Shown here: piece after piece, positions 11,658 to 23,800 of the stretch
Numbering within the stretch: the first letter of the stretch is position 1
How the letters are laid out: every line of letters begins with the position of its first letter
DNA from: Theristus sp. LFF4_11
Lineage: Eukaryota > Nematoda > Chromadorea > Monhysterida > Xyalidae
NCBI GenBank assembly: GCA_030248135.1
Contig: JASANC010005403.1
Span: forward strand, 24,336-88,335
Length of the DNA: 64,000 nt
Reading direction: 5' to 3'
Position numbers and translations under genes: made by a program
Notes under the pieces: model-generated
Database searches by the model: none
The model's input: the letters and a program-made list of their open reading frames with translations, nothing else
What the model was told of the DNA's origin: nothing

Positions 11658-12430
11658 TAGGGTTGTTAAACAAAAATGAAAATTAAAAAAAAAAAAAAAG
11701 TGATAAAAAAAAAACAAAAATGCCGATTTTTTTTTAAAAAAAAAAATTCGAAAAATTTTCCTCTAATATGCTCTGAAAACCTCAATTTTGGCACAATTTT
11801 TCGAAAGTTCAACAAAAATTTTCTTTGATTATACCTCGTAAAACCTTTAGCAGTCGATTTTGGACCGTTTTACCGACTGATTTTACGCTTCGACAACATC
11901 TGCGATGAAGTTTTTGAGCGTCCCAAAGCTTGGCCTACCATTTCCGATGCAGATAAGGTGACGATTCGCCTCGCAAAGCGTCCGGTTGTGCTCGCTGCTC
12001 CGTTTGCAAGCGCTACGTTGTCTGGTTGCTTGCTGCTCCGTTTGCAAGCGCTACGTTGTCTGGTTGCTTGCTGCTTCATGTCGTGTCGTCGCGACACCAT
12101 CAGAAGAATTGATCGAATTTCAAGGCGGTATGTTTGTCTTCACTTTAGCATTAGTTTAGCTGGGGACAATTAGTGACGTTTTAGAGGTCAAAACACAAGA
12201 AGAGGCATGGTGACGGTTTGGAAAAGGGGTAATTGAGGTCACCAAAACAAAATCTGCAAAGTTCCGTCATATGGGAGTCATTCGGGAGGCGCTTGCATAT
12301 CATATGTGGTTCTTCGGACTCCCTGATTGATTTAGCACAACTTTGATTTTTGAAATTTTTTTTTAAAAAAAAAAATTTAAAAAAAAAAAAAAAACAAAAA
12401 TGACGATTTTTGTTTTTTTTAACAACCCTA
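11658..12430. mobile_element. hAT-like MITE (TAGGGTTGTTAAA ends), nested copy
   Basis: It starts TAGGGTTGTTAAAC and ends TTTAACAACCCTA. It is a close, oppositely oriented relative of the element at 16309-17049, sharing TCGCGACACCATCAGAAGAA and TTAGCAGTCGATTTTGG-type sequence. This copy has an extra duplicated segment near 11995-12070. The expected 8-bp duplication is not clear here, so the insertion may have been altered. Confidence 0.7.
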
Positions 12431-12435
12431 GGCCG

Positions 12436-14977
12436 GCTTGCGGACAAAAGACCGCACGTGCCAAAAGACCGCACATTTGAGATTTTTTTGCGACCAAAAG
12501 ACCGCAGATGCTATCAAACCAAAATACCGCACGTGCCAAAAGACCGCACCAAAATCATTCACTGCGTACGTGATTATGATATGTTATTTTATGTTTATTT
12601 TGTCTTCCTATCCTTTTTTATTCTACAAAAATCATTGACTGAGTTGTCGATCCTTGAAATCGGTTGAGCACAGCGCCGGCAGAGTCGCGTTGCGTGACAG
12701 ATCGGCGCACAAGACACATGTCGTGAAACACAAAAAGGGAACACATAACGTCGTCCAGATCACGATTTCCTTGGCCGATTTTGGCAATCCATGGCTCAAT
12801 CAAATCAGCAGAGCACCCGGAACATGATGACGTGTCGTTTATGGTTGGTTTTTGTTCCATTCAACATCAGTTGGCGCGCAACAAAAAAAGTGTGAAAAAC
12901 GACAAAACACAAATTTATGGTGATTTTGGATTTTTTGGTTTTTAGAAAAATGATCGGAACCAACCGCAAACGACATATCATCGTGTTGCCGGTGTTCTGC
13001 TGAATTGATTGAGCTGTAGTTCGTCGAAATCGGTCAAGCACAGCGCCGGTAGTGCTGCGTGACAGGTCGGCGCGCGCGACACACACGGTGAAACGCGCAG
13101 ATTGTCAACAGAAAACGTCGTTCAGATCACGACTTCCCGAGCCGATTTCGACGATCGACGGCTCAATCATCTTAGCAGAACATCCGGAACACGTTGATAT
13201 GTAGTTTGTGGTTGATTGTTGTTTTATTCACTATCGGTTGCTTTACAATAAAAAAAGTGTGAAAAACGACAAAACACAAATTTATGGTGATTTTGGATTT
13301 TTTTGGTTTTTGAAAAAATGATCGGAACCAACCACAAACGACACATCATCATGTTGCCGGTGTTCTGCTGAATTGAATGAGCGGTCGTTCGTCGAAATCG
13401 GTCAAGCACAGCGCCGGCAGTGCTGCGTGACAGGTCGGCGCGCGCGACACACACGGTGAAACGCGCAGATTGTTAACAGAAAACGTCGTTCAGATCACGA
13501 TTTACTTGGCCGATTTCGACGATCGACGGCTCAATCATCTCAGTAGAACATTCGGAACACGACTATATGCAGTTTCTGGTTGGTTGTTGTTTTATTCAGC
13601 ATCGGTTGCTTTGCAATAAAAAAGTGTGAAAAACGACAAAACACAAATTTATGGCGATTTTGGATTTTTTTTGGTTTTCAAAAAAATGATCGGAACCAAC
13701 CACAAACGACACATCATCATGTTGCCGGTGTTCTGCTGAATTGATTGAGCGGTCGTTCGTCGAAATCGGTCAAGCACAGCGCCGGCAGTGCTGCGTGACA
13801 GGTCGGCGCGCGCGACACACACGGTGAAACGCGCAGATTGTCAACAGAAAACGTCGTTCAGATCACGACTTCCCGAGCCGATTTCGACGATCGACGGCTC
13901 AATCATCTCAGTAGAACATTCGGAACACGACTATATGCAGTTTCTGGTTGATTGTTGTTTTATTCAGCATCGGTTGCTTTGCAATCAAAAAAGTGTGAAA
14001 AACGACAAAACACAAATTTATCGTGATTTTGGATTTTTTTGGTTTTTGAAAAAAGGATCGGAACCAACCACAAACGACACATCATCGTGTTGCCGGTGTT
14101 CTGCTGAATTGATTGAGCTGTAGTTCGTCGAAATCGGTCAAGCACAGCGCCGGCAGTGCTGCGTGACAGGTCGGCGCGCGCGACACACACGGTGAAACGC
14201 TCAGATTGTCAACAGAAAACGTCGTTCAGATCACGATTTACTAGGCCGATTTCGACGATCGACGGCTCAATCATCTCAGCAGAACATCCGGAACACGTTG
14301 ATATGTAGTTTGTGGTTGATTGTTGTTTTATTCAGCATCGGTTGCTTTGCAATAAAAAAGTGTGAAAAACGACAAAACACAAATTTGTTGTGATTTTATA
14401 TGTTTTGGTTTTTAAAAAATGATCGGAACCAACCACAAACGACACATCATCGTGTTGCCAGTGTTCTACTGAGTTGATTCAGCCATAGTTCGTTGAAATC
14501 GGTTGAGCACAGCGCCGGGAGAGTCGCGTGACAGGTCGGTGCACAAGACAAACACGGTGAAACGCGCAGACTGCCAACAGAAAACGTCGCCCAGCTAACG
14601 ATTCCCCCAGCTAACTTTGATAATCCATGACAAATTATGAAACAAAAGTGAGTTTTAAACGCTGTGTCCACAACCATTTTTACTATTTGGCCGTGTTCCA
14701 AATCCAGTGAACCAGGAAAAAACATTTTTGTTGCGTAAAAGTGGAACTCGAACAATGAACAAACGAAAACAACACAATTTATCACAAGAAATGATACGAA
14801 TGTTGCTTGATGCAATTGTAAAATCGAAATAGAATCAGCGGAACCGACTTGCTAAATGCTCGTGCGGTCTTTTGGCACGTGCGGTATTTTGGTTCCACAC
14901 CAATCTGCGGTATTTTGGTCTTGCGGTCTTTTGGCACGTGCGGTCTTTTGGTACGTGCGGTCTTTTGTCTATGATTC
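12436..14977. repeat. Foldback with GCGGTCTTTTGG arms around a satellite
   Basis: Arms at 12436-12552 and 14862-14977 contain repeated GCGGTCTTTTGGCACGTGCG and its complement, and TGCGGTATTTTGG. Between them sits the 368-bp tandem array plus about 200 bases of unrelated sequence. The arms are themselves made of short repeats of one motif. Confidence 0.7.
12653..14640 (+). repeat. 368-bp tandem satellite, about 5.4 copies
   Basis: The landmark TCGTCGAAATCGGTCAAGC recurs near 13021, 13389, 13757 and 14125, with diverged forms near 12653 and 14493, giving a constant 368-base step. Each unit contains GGTCGGCGCGCGCGACACAC, AACAGAAAACGTCGTTCAG and AAGTGTGAAAAACGACAAAA. Frames across it are not conserved as protein. 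Confidence 0.85.
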
Positions 14978-14984
14978 CCTAGGC

Positions 14985-15425
14985 CTGGGGGGGGCCGGCC
15001 CCCCCCCAAAAATTTTTCGCATCTATCTCTATCAGAAAGCTTTTTTCGGCTCAGCTATTATCTATCTAAAAAAATTTCTCAGCCAGCTATCTATCTGGAA
15101 AATTTTGTCTTCGAAGACATAAAATGAGTCAATTTTTGACCAAAATTGACCATTTTTGCTCGAAATTCTTGAAAATTTCGCTAATTTTAGTTAAAATACG
15201 CGTTTATACTTGATTTTTAGCATGTTTTAAGCATTATTTAGCTGTTTTTATAGCTTTTTAGCGTTTTAGCTATCTATCTATCTAATTTCAAAATTTTGAC
15301 CGGCCCCCCCCCAAAGTCACATGGCCCCCCCCCGCGGCCCCCCCCAAAATTTTCCAGCTATCTATCTATCTGGAAAATTTGCTCCAGCTATCTATATCGG
15401 CCCCCCCAACCCCCCGGCTCTGGAA
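14985..15425. repeat. G/C homopolymer runs and CTAT microsatellites
   Basis: Runs of 7-9 G or C (around 14988-15008, 15303, 15325-15345, 15405) alternate with GCTATCTATCTATCT tracts and AT-rich spacers. It forms the right part of the hAT-like composite element. Confidence 0.6.
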
Positions 15426-15433
15426 CAACTATG

Positions 15434-15640
15434 CCGCGTGCCTCCGTGTTCCGTGGTTTTGTTAAAGGTGCGCAGCGTGTTGTGTGCATATAAAATATGG
15501 GTCACTTTAGCTGCACGCAGCCTCCGTGTTGCCTCCGTGGTTTTGTTAAGCGTGCAGCCTCCGTGTTCCGTGTTGCCTCCGTGGTTTTGTTAAAGGCCTT
15601 GGCCATGCCATTTATTTTGTGTAGAGTCATTTACCCGTAT
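15434..15640. repeat. Right arm, part 2, of the large inverted repeat
   Basis: Complement of about 8020-8195: GCCTCCGTGTTCCGTGG, TGGTTTTGTTAAAGGTGCG, TGTGCATATAAAATATGGG and GGCCTTGGCCATG. It resumes directly after the hAT-like target duplication at 15434-15441. Confidence 0.65.
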
Positions 15641-16308
15641 TTTGTCTTGGGCCGCGCATTAGTAAAGTAAGTAAAGCATGTCGTAAAAAGGGCATGCGGT
15701 CGATCCGGTACCGGTCGATCCGGTACCTGGCAATTTTCTAGGGCGGTCGATCCGGTACCAGGTCGATCCGGTGCTCGGTCGATCCGGTACCAATTGAAAT
15801 TTTCAACTGTTTTAGCATTCAATTCAATTTGTTTCTGATTTGTTGTCTATTTTTCTTCGTTTCTCTTATTTTATCTGATGTCTGAAACATTTTACCGCAG
15901 GTTTTTTCGCGGGAAATATGAAAATAAAAACAACAGACATTTTTCCTCAACTCCAAAAGAGAACCGAATCAGTCTTCATACTTTTATTTTGTTCTCATTT
16001 TCTTGCTGAGCTGATAATTTTGCAAATTTTCACCGTCTTGGAGCTTTATTCTTCTGGAAAATAGTTCAGAAAATAAAAAAAAACATATGGTACACTTGTT
16101 TTGCTTTTTTCAGAATCAGATTACGATTCCCAAAACCAACCAAGTGTCGCAAGTCGTCGTCGTCTCATAACGTATCATCAACAATCGTATCAACAATCAA
16201 CCAAAGAAAAATCGAAAACATAACGAATTGAACGCTAAAAACCCGTAAAACAGCTGAAAATTTCAATTGGTACCGGATCGACCGAGTACCGCCGGATCGA
16301 CCTGGTAC

Positions 16309-17049
16309 TAGGGTTGTTAAAAAAAACAAAAATCGTCATTTTTGTTTTTTTTTTAAAAAAAAAATTTTTTTTTTTTAAAAAAAAAATTTCAAAAATCAAA
16401 GTTGTGCTAAATCAATCAGGGAGTCCGAAGAACCACATATGATATGCAAGCGCCTCCCGAATGACTCCCGTATGGCGGAACTTTGCAGATTTTGTTTTGG
16501 TGACCTCAATTACCCCTTTTCCAAACCGTCACCATGCCTCTTCTTGTGTTTTGACCTCCAAAACGTCACTAATTGTCCCCAGCTAAGCTAATGCTAAAGT
16601 GAAGACAAACATACCGCCTTGAAATTCGATCAATTCTTCTGATGGTGTCGCGACGACACGACACGAAGCAGCAACCAGACAACGTAGCGCTTGCAAACGG
16701 AGCAGCGAGCGCAATCGGACGCTCTGCGATGCGAATCGTCACCTTATCTGCATCGGAAATGGTTGGCTAAGCTTTGGGACGCTCAAAAACTTCATCGCAG
16801 ATGTTGTCGAAGCCTAAAATCAGTCGGTAAAACGGCCCAAAATCGACTGCTAAAGGTTTTACGAGGTATAATCAAAGAAAATTTTTGTTGAACTTTCGAA
16901 AAATTGTGCCAAAATTGAGGTTTTCAGAGCATATTAGAGGAAAATTTTTCGAATTTTTTTTTTTAAAAAAAAAAATCGGCATTTTTGTTTTTTTTTTAAT
17001 CACTTTTTTTTTTAAAAAAAAAAATTTTCATTTTTGTTTAACAACCCTA
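16309..17049. mobile_element. hAT-like MITE (TAGGGTTGTTAAA ends), second copy
   Basis: It starts TAGGGTTGTTAAAAAAAAC and ends TTTAACAACCCTA, with the exact 8-bp duplication CCTGGTAC on both sides (16301-16308, 17050-17057). It is the same family as 11658-12430, in the opposite orientation. A 66-codon open frame near 16691-16891 is not matched to any transposase I recognise. Confidence 0.8.
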
Positions 17050-17108
17050 CCTGGTACCGGATCGACCGCCCTAGAAAATTGCCAGGTACCGGATCGACCG
17101 GTACCGGA

Positions 17109-18242
17109 CTGGGTTTTTTTTTGCAGAAAAACGTCGGTTTTTTGCAGAAATTTTGGACCGTTTGCAGAAACTTTTTATCAGATTTCTGCAAATTGCAGAA
17201 ACAGATTTGCATACAAACTTTGGTTCTGCAATATTCATTTTGTGCTTAGCGCTTGACTGAAGTTTCACATCAACATGGAACAATTTTTAAATAGTTTTTT
17301 TTTTTGTCAAAAACCGCTGTTTCGGCGGTTGCTGTAGCGCAATGATTGGCGTTTTGTTTTTCCTTCGTAAATATCTTACAATCGGAGTATTTCAAATTCG
17401 AAAAATAAAACAGAATCAGATCAAATCGAAAATTATTGTTTGCTGTTGGGCTTTCTGTTTGGAATTAGAATGAAGTGATCCATCATCCACACAACAGAAG
17501 ATGCAAAAATAAGACATTGGCGGAGGTACGGTGCGCAAGTTTGTCGTCTAGCTTGTTGAGAATCTCAACAACCTATTCGAAGACGCGCACAGTGTTCTCA
17601 AGGCTGCCAAAATATTCTACCGTCTGAGATGGATCTGAACAGCTGCTAGCGTACGAAAATACCGATCTGCTTTATCTGCACTTGTTTTATTCATCAATTT
17701 TGCCGGGCAAGGGCAGTATCGCTGACGAATGCAAACGATTCAAATGCGAACGAATTCAATTCCCTGGTCCGAGTATAACTGCAGGCAAGCATGCAGTATC
17801 TGGGGATGAAATCAAAGAGGCGATACAAAATCAAACCGAACACCTTTGCACCTTTGAGAACGTCGAACCGACCGAAGCCATCGCTCTGATTGCGAAATTT
17901 GAGCAATGAGGGTTCTCATTCGATATTGACTGTGTTGTGTTGTTGTTAGGTTGAATGATTTGAAACGAGTGATTGGTGATTTGTTTGGTATGGCAATCTG
18001 GTTTGGTTTTGCTTTTTTTCTGAATCTTTAGAAAATTCTGCGGTAAAACGATGCAGTTTACAATTGCATCTCTGGGCGGGCATCGTTAAGAAATGATGCT
18101 CAGAACAACAAAAACGACATTAAACAAGCACAAAAACCATTTTCGTCATGTTTTTTAAATTTGCAGAAACCAAATTTCATTTGCAGAAATTTTGTACCAA
18201 ATTTCTGCAAATTGCAGAACCGACTTTTTGAAAAAAAAACCT
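17109..18242. repeat. Nested element with TTTGCAGAAATTT terminal repeats
   Basis: Both ends carry several copies of TTTGCAGAAATTTTGG and TTTCTGCAAATTGCAGAA in inverted arrangement, next to a T-run on the left and an A-run on the right. The interior has a 75-codon open frame (17682-17909) that I do not recognise. Boundaries are approximate. Confidence 0.5.
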
Positions 18243-18288
18243 AGGTACCGGATCGACCGGCACCGGATCGACCTACAGCCGTAAAAAG

Positions 18289-18584
18289 CGCCATAATTTT
18301 TGTGATGTGATATTCTGAAATTATTGGAAAATCAATAAATGCACAAAATTTCTCGGAAATCAGACGGTTTGGCATTTTTGGCAATTGTCACAACAATCCC
18401 CAATCAGTGGCTTCTTTGTTCTTCAATCTTCATCTCTTAAGGCCGCTGGCCTGGCTAAAACGTATCTTTGAATCAACGAAGACATTTTGTATGGTGCTGA
18501 TGATGAAAAACCAAAACCAAACTGCATTTGCAGCGAATTCACAGGAGCACAATTTCAACCAGAGAACGTCTCTCCACCACCACC
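18289..18584 (+). promoter_or_regulatory. Upstream region of NEMF
   Basis: This is the 300 bases between the last transposon and the NEMF start codon. Neither a TATA box nor a known motif stands out. The start is preceded by CCACCACCACC, a C/A-rich context favourable for initiation. Confidence 0.35.
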
Positions 18585-20779
18585 ATGAAGACGCGCTTCA
18601 GCACGATCGATTTGATGGTCGCTGTGCGTGAACTACGGGCGAGCTGTGTGGGACTTCGCGTGCAGAATGTGTACGACATTGATCCGAAAACGTACTTGAT
18701 CAAATTGGCAAAGTGAGTTTTGTCGTTTCGTTTCATCAGAACTCGCCAGACGAGGAGAGAATGCTGCTCAAAACAAGCGTGCAGGCTGTTTCCACCTTGT
18801 TTTGAAACAAGACTTAGCGTTTTTTTGAAACGAACCAGAGTAGAGAACGGTGCTGTTGTTCGCAGAACCTAAAAATTGATAATAGCATGAAAGCGAACCA
18901 GTCACATGATTCAACCGAATTGCATGAAGGTTCTTGGTTACTTCGGCTTGCCTCACCAACACAAACCTAGCCTTATCAAATGATTTGACAACTGTTGGAC
19001 AACTTACAACTTAAAAAAAACCGTTTTTTTGGCGTGAAAAAACTGGTTTTTTAAATGAAAAAATCGTTTTTTGTGCCACACCTTCAGACCAGAGCAGAAA
19101 GCGGTGCTGATGTTCGAGTCAGGCAGTCGCATTCATACGACTGAGTGCGACTGGCCGAAGCCGATGATGCCGAGCGGATTCAGCATGAAACTCCGCAAAC
19201 ACATCCGCCAGAAACGACTCCACTCGCTGGAGCAACTCGGCGTCGACAGGATTGTCGATATGCAGGTTTGTGATTCAGATCAGTCGGCTGGATTTTGAAA
19301 TTTGAGCTTCTTTTGACATCATTTGCGTTGGTGTTTTGGTTATTTATGGTTTGTCTAGTCGAAAAACAAAACAGCCGGAGCCGGATGTTCATGTTTTTTT
19401 ATTCCGCTGAACATTATTGATTTCTATGGATTCTTGTTGTTTTTTCAGTTCGGCAGCGAGGATCGCGCGTGTCACGTGATCGTTGAGCTGTATGATCGTG
19501 GCAACGTTGCGCTCACTGATCACGAGTACACGATTTTGAATTTGCTACGATGGCGGACGGACAAAGACAAAGATGTGCGCTTTGCTGTCGGGGAAAGGTG
19601 CGTTGCAGCAGGTTGCCTTTGTTTTTTTGGTGAATCGGTGATTGGATAATTGACCTTTTCATTAGATACGAGCCAACACCAATTCTTTTTGCCCTTTTTG
19701 CCATGAATCGTGAGGAACTCCACTGATCAACAGTCTTTCAACTGCACCAGAGTCAAGCTCAACAACACAGTTCATTGCCAGTTGCAATTGTGATGTTGTT
19801 GTTCATGATGGCCCAGGTGGCAAAGGTAGTGACGCAATTTGGCCGACCGAGCGGGCTCGGTCGGGTGCGGACGCTGGGTAGCAGCTGCGTCGTTGTCCAC
19901 AGTTGCAATTGTAATCGATTTTCTTGCTCTCTCCTCTCAGGTACCCAATCGAGCTGGCGCGTCAGTCAATCGGCCAGCCAACGCTGGACGACGTGACGAC
20001 TTGGCTCTCAAAGGCAAAACCCGGCGACAATCTGCGTAAGCTGCTCGTGCCGGCGACTCACTACGGCGCAACATTGATCGAGCATTGTATACTCGTTGAG
20101 TCTGACTTGCCAGAGAACGCCCGTGTCGGCCATGAGATCGTACTCGATTGTGAAACGACGCAGTGCGCGCTGCTGAGGGCGCTCGAACGTGCGCACCGCA
20201 TGTTTCTGGCATTCCAAAGTGGCGGTGCATTCATTGATCGCGATTCGAACGACCAATCGGCTGCTGCGACCACCGACACCCGACGTGGCGGCTTCACGAC
20301 CGTGAAAATGGAGAGTAAACTGAATCGCGAGCGAAACGAACGCGACTGGTTCGAGGCGTATCAGGAGTTCCATCCGTATTTGTTTGAACAGTTGAAGCGA
20401 TTCGATGATTCGTCGAGTGTTGAAGCAGCGATCGCAAGTGCAACAGCAACAACAACAACAACATCACCAACAACAACACAAACAACAACAACAGCAACAA
20501 CAACACGATCACCACCACCAACAACAACAACATCATCATCATCAACATTACCAACAACATCAACAACAACAGCACCAGAGGACAAACAACTTCTGGCTGA
20601 ACCGCCGAAACCGACGAAACTGAAGTCCTTCGCGACGTTCTGCGCGTGCGTCGATGACTTTTTCGCGCGTCGCGACGCGCAGCGACACGATCAGAAGATG
20701 GCGCAGCAGGAAAGGGAGGCGATGCGCAAGTTGGACAACATCAAACTCGACCATCGGCAGCGCTTGCGCGATCTACAGG

Positions 20780-20811
<32 letters not shown>

Positions 20812-23800
20812 GGGATTTTAGGCGATGTTTTTAGCCAGGGCTAACCCAAAGAAGCGTACAGAACGCCATTGAGTAGGGCGCCCATCGAGTTTTCAGTCAT
20901 TAAGTGCCTATACACCCCTCGGCGGGGCTCGATCCCCCGAGCGCACAGACTGTAGTCCTCCAACGCACTACCACGAGGCTGCAGGTTGATTGACGATCGA
21001 TATGATGTTGGAACTTTTGCAACAGTTTACGTCGACTGAAATTCTGTGTTGATTTTGGTGATGTTGATTGTGTGAATTTGGTGAAATAGCTGGTGGTGAT
21101 CAGTGCAACCTCTGCGGCTCTGTTTTTTATTGTCCAAAACGTTCCCCCGGACAGCAGACAATGAACGTTCACGCTTAGGTTTTCTGGTGTTTGTAAAACT
21201 CAATTTTTTTTCAACAATGTCCACATTTTCCATCTGATTTGCCAGACCGAACAAGAGCGCGACATCGTCTCGGCGTCGCTCATCGAGATGAACCAGGAAT
21301 TGGTGGAACGAGCGTTGACCGTCATTCGATCGGCACTCGCCAATCAACTCGACTGGCAACAGATTCAGGTTGCGCTCTGGCAGAAAACTGATTCGCTTAT
21401 TCTATTATTTTATTCCAATAAAGCGATTTCACAGGAATTGGTCGATGAAGCGTCTTCACGCGGTGACCCGGTAGCGCGATCGATAAAAAAACTGAAACTG
21501 GACTCCGGTCAATTTACAATGCTGCTTGAGAATCCGTATGAGCAAGAACAGGTACTGTGGTTCTGGTCATTCCAGCGTGATGGAGATTTCGCTGAAACGG
21601 AAACATTGGCATTTTAAATTTTTTTGTGTGTGTGTGTACTTTTTTTGTGGCTGTTTTTTTAATTTAAATGTACCGTAATAGAGCCATTATTACCACCATG
21701 CCATTTTGCAGGACAGCTCATCATCAGAAGCGCAGGACAGCGTAGGCGAAAACGACTCGACGCCGAGAAACGAATCGAAACCGAAATTCTCCGACAATCG
21801 TATGCTAATTGACATCGAGTTGACGCTAAACGCGTATCAGAACGCGCGACGCTACTACGAACACCGACGGGCGGCTGTCACGAAGGAACAGAAAACGATC
21901 GACGCTTCGAAGAAAGCGCTGAAATCGGCGCAAGTGAAGGCGAATGAAATGCTGAAACAGGTGAGAGCGCTGTCAGCCAGGTGAGTTTGGGTCTTCGAGC
22001 TACATGCTGTTCATACAGTTTTATCGGAGTTTCCTGCTATTTCGCGAAATAAAATGGATGGATGGATGGTCTGCCGGCTGTTCCTACAACATATCCAACT
22101 AGCTGATTGGTTGGTGATTACGTGATGCGTAGCTTCCGTGCAAACCAAACTCCGCCTCCACAGCATCCCGTGATCACCATTCTCCAACCAATCAGTTCGA
22201 TATGTAAAGGAGTAGGAGTTTGACTATAGGAGACTGTGATCGTACCTTGATGATTGACTACCTGGTTCACTGAAACCGTTTTCGTGCGTGGAAGCACCGC
22301 AAAACAGTTCGAAGCTGGTTTTACTGGTTGGAGCGGTTCAATGGTTATTGGCTGCAACATGAAATCGCTTTTGATAAGTTCATGCCAACTCTTAAGCGGC
22401 ATTCATTTGGTGACGCGTGACTAGGGTTAGGGGCTTTGAAAAAAAATTTTTTTTTTATTTTTTTTCGTTTTTTTTTTTTTTAAATTTGGATTTTTTTTTC
22501 AAACTTAAAAAAAAATTTGAAAAATTTTTCTTCTACTTTGCTCTGAAAATTCGATTTATGGCATAATTTTTTGAAAGTTCAAACCAAATTTTCTTCCCAA
22601 CTTCTTTGTGTGCTTAGGTACATGTCATTATTTGGTCATTTTGACCGACGTACTCCATGTTTTTCGATTTGGATGACTTCTAGAGTCAATTTTTAGCGTT
22701 GAAATGACTTAACTGAATTGAAATATCGTTTCAGAAATCGTTTTCTTGCAACTTAGAACATGTTTTTTCAGTCGGTAGGCCATGAGATGAACATGATATC
22801 TTGTTGATTGGCGTACGTTATAGGTCTACAATGGAGTTGTGCGATATATTGTTAAACAATTGGAGCGGGGATGTTGGTTAATACCACATCACACGACCGT
22901 TTTTCAGATACCCGATAACATGGCCACATGTTAAAACTTGCGTGCTGAGCTAAACTAACGTGTTAAACTTGCGTCTGTCAGTTGCCCGCAACGTGATCGC
23001 GAAATCATGGTACGTGTTTTCGATACGATGATTTGAAGAGTGGGCTCTCGCCATGTGGCAGATAGCATAGCTGGTTGAACCTGAAAGTAAGTGTCTTGGG
23101 GGGGCGGGGCGACCGGGTCGACAGGGGTTGCCGACTTAGCTACAGCAAACAGGAATTTTTGAACACAGTCAAATTTTGGTAATTTTCTGAAGAGGAACAA
23201 CTAAGAACGGTTCAATATTCAAGTACACGTCGAAAATTGTCCTGTTTTACTGTTGAAAATGCAACTTTCCCTCTATGAAATGGACATAATTTCAATAAAA
23301 CACGATTTTCGCTCTTATAGTTTTCCGGATCGTTCTGAAAATAGTCTAGATGAACTCAGCTCGACGAGACGCTTCGAACAAACCTAACTTGTAAAAAAAA
23401 TTTAAAAAAAAAATTTTTTTTTTTAATTTAAAAAAAATCCGGATTTTTTTTCCCCCTAACCCTACGCGTGACTGTGTTAAAACATAGCTACGCGGTTATT
23501 AAAAATGCTTCATGAATGCCCCTTTAACGTCAGCCAGCAGTCGGTGTGTTTTTCAATAAAGCGCAATTCTGAACTGCAGAAAGTGAACACAGAAAAATCC
23601 GCAAATGCAGAACGGAGCCATGCAATTTTGCAATTTTTTTCACGGCTCGCACAAAATGCAGGTGCAAATCAAGGCGACCGTCAGTAAACAGCGCAAGGTG
23701 TACTGGTTCGAGAAGTTCCTCTGGTTCATCAGCTCCGATAATCATCTGGTGATCGGCGGTCGTGATGCGCAGCAAAACGAACTGATCGTGAAACGCTTCT

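Larger units (their letters stand above)
11631..15433. mobile_element. 3.8-kb hAT-like composite element
   Basis: The ends are CATAGTTGTTCTAGG and its imperfect complement CTCTGGAACAACTATG. They are flanked by the 8-bp duplication CCGCGTGC (11623-11630 and 15434-15441). Inside are another hAT-like MITE (11658-12430), a foldback carrying a 368-bp satellite (12436-14977) and G/C homopolymer with CTAT repeats. No transposase is seen. The 8-bp duplication and rejoining flanks make the boundaries firm. Confidence 0.75.
15691..18279. mobile_element. Foldback element with GGTCGATCCGGTACC ends and 9-bp duplication
   Basis: Multiple GGTCGATCCGGTACC units lie at 15695-15800. Their complement lies at 16268-16308, 17050-17105 and 18240-18275. 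The flanks are the direct repeat CGTAAAAAG (15682-15690 and 18280-18288). Two further elements are nested inside (16309-17049 and about 17109-18242). Superfamily unknown; a 9-bp duplication would fit a MULE-like element or a hAT-like one read one base long. Confidence 0.65.

Noticed and set aside
12653..14640. CRISPR-like or coding repeat array
   Set aside because: Whole 368-bp units are alike with no unique spacers, and this is an animal-like genome; it is a satellite.
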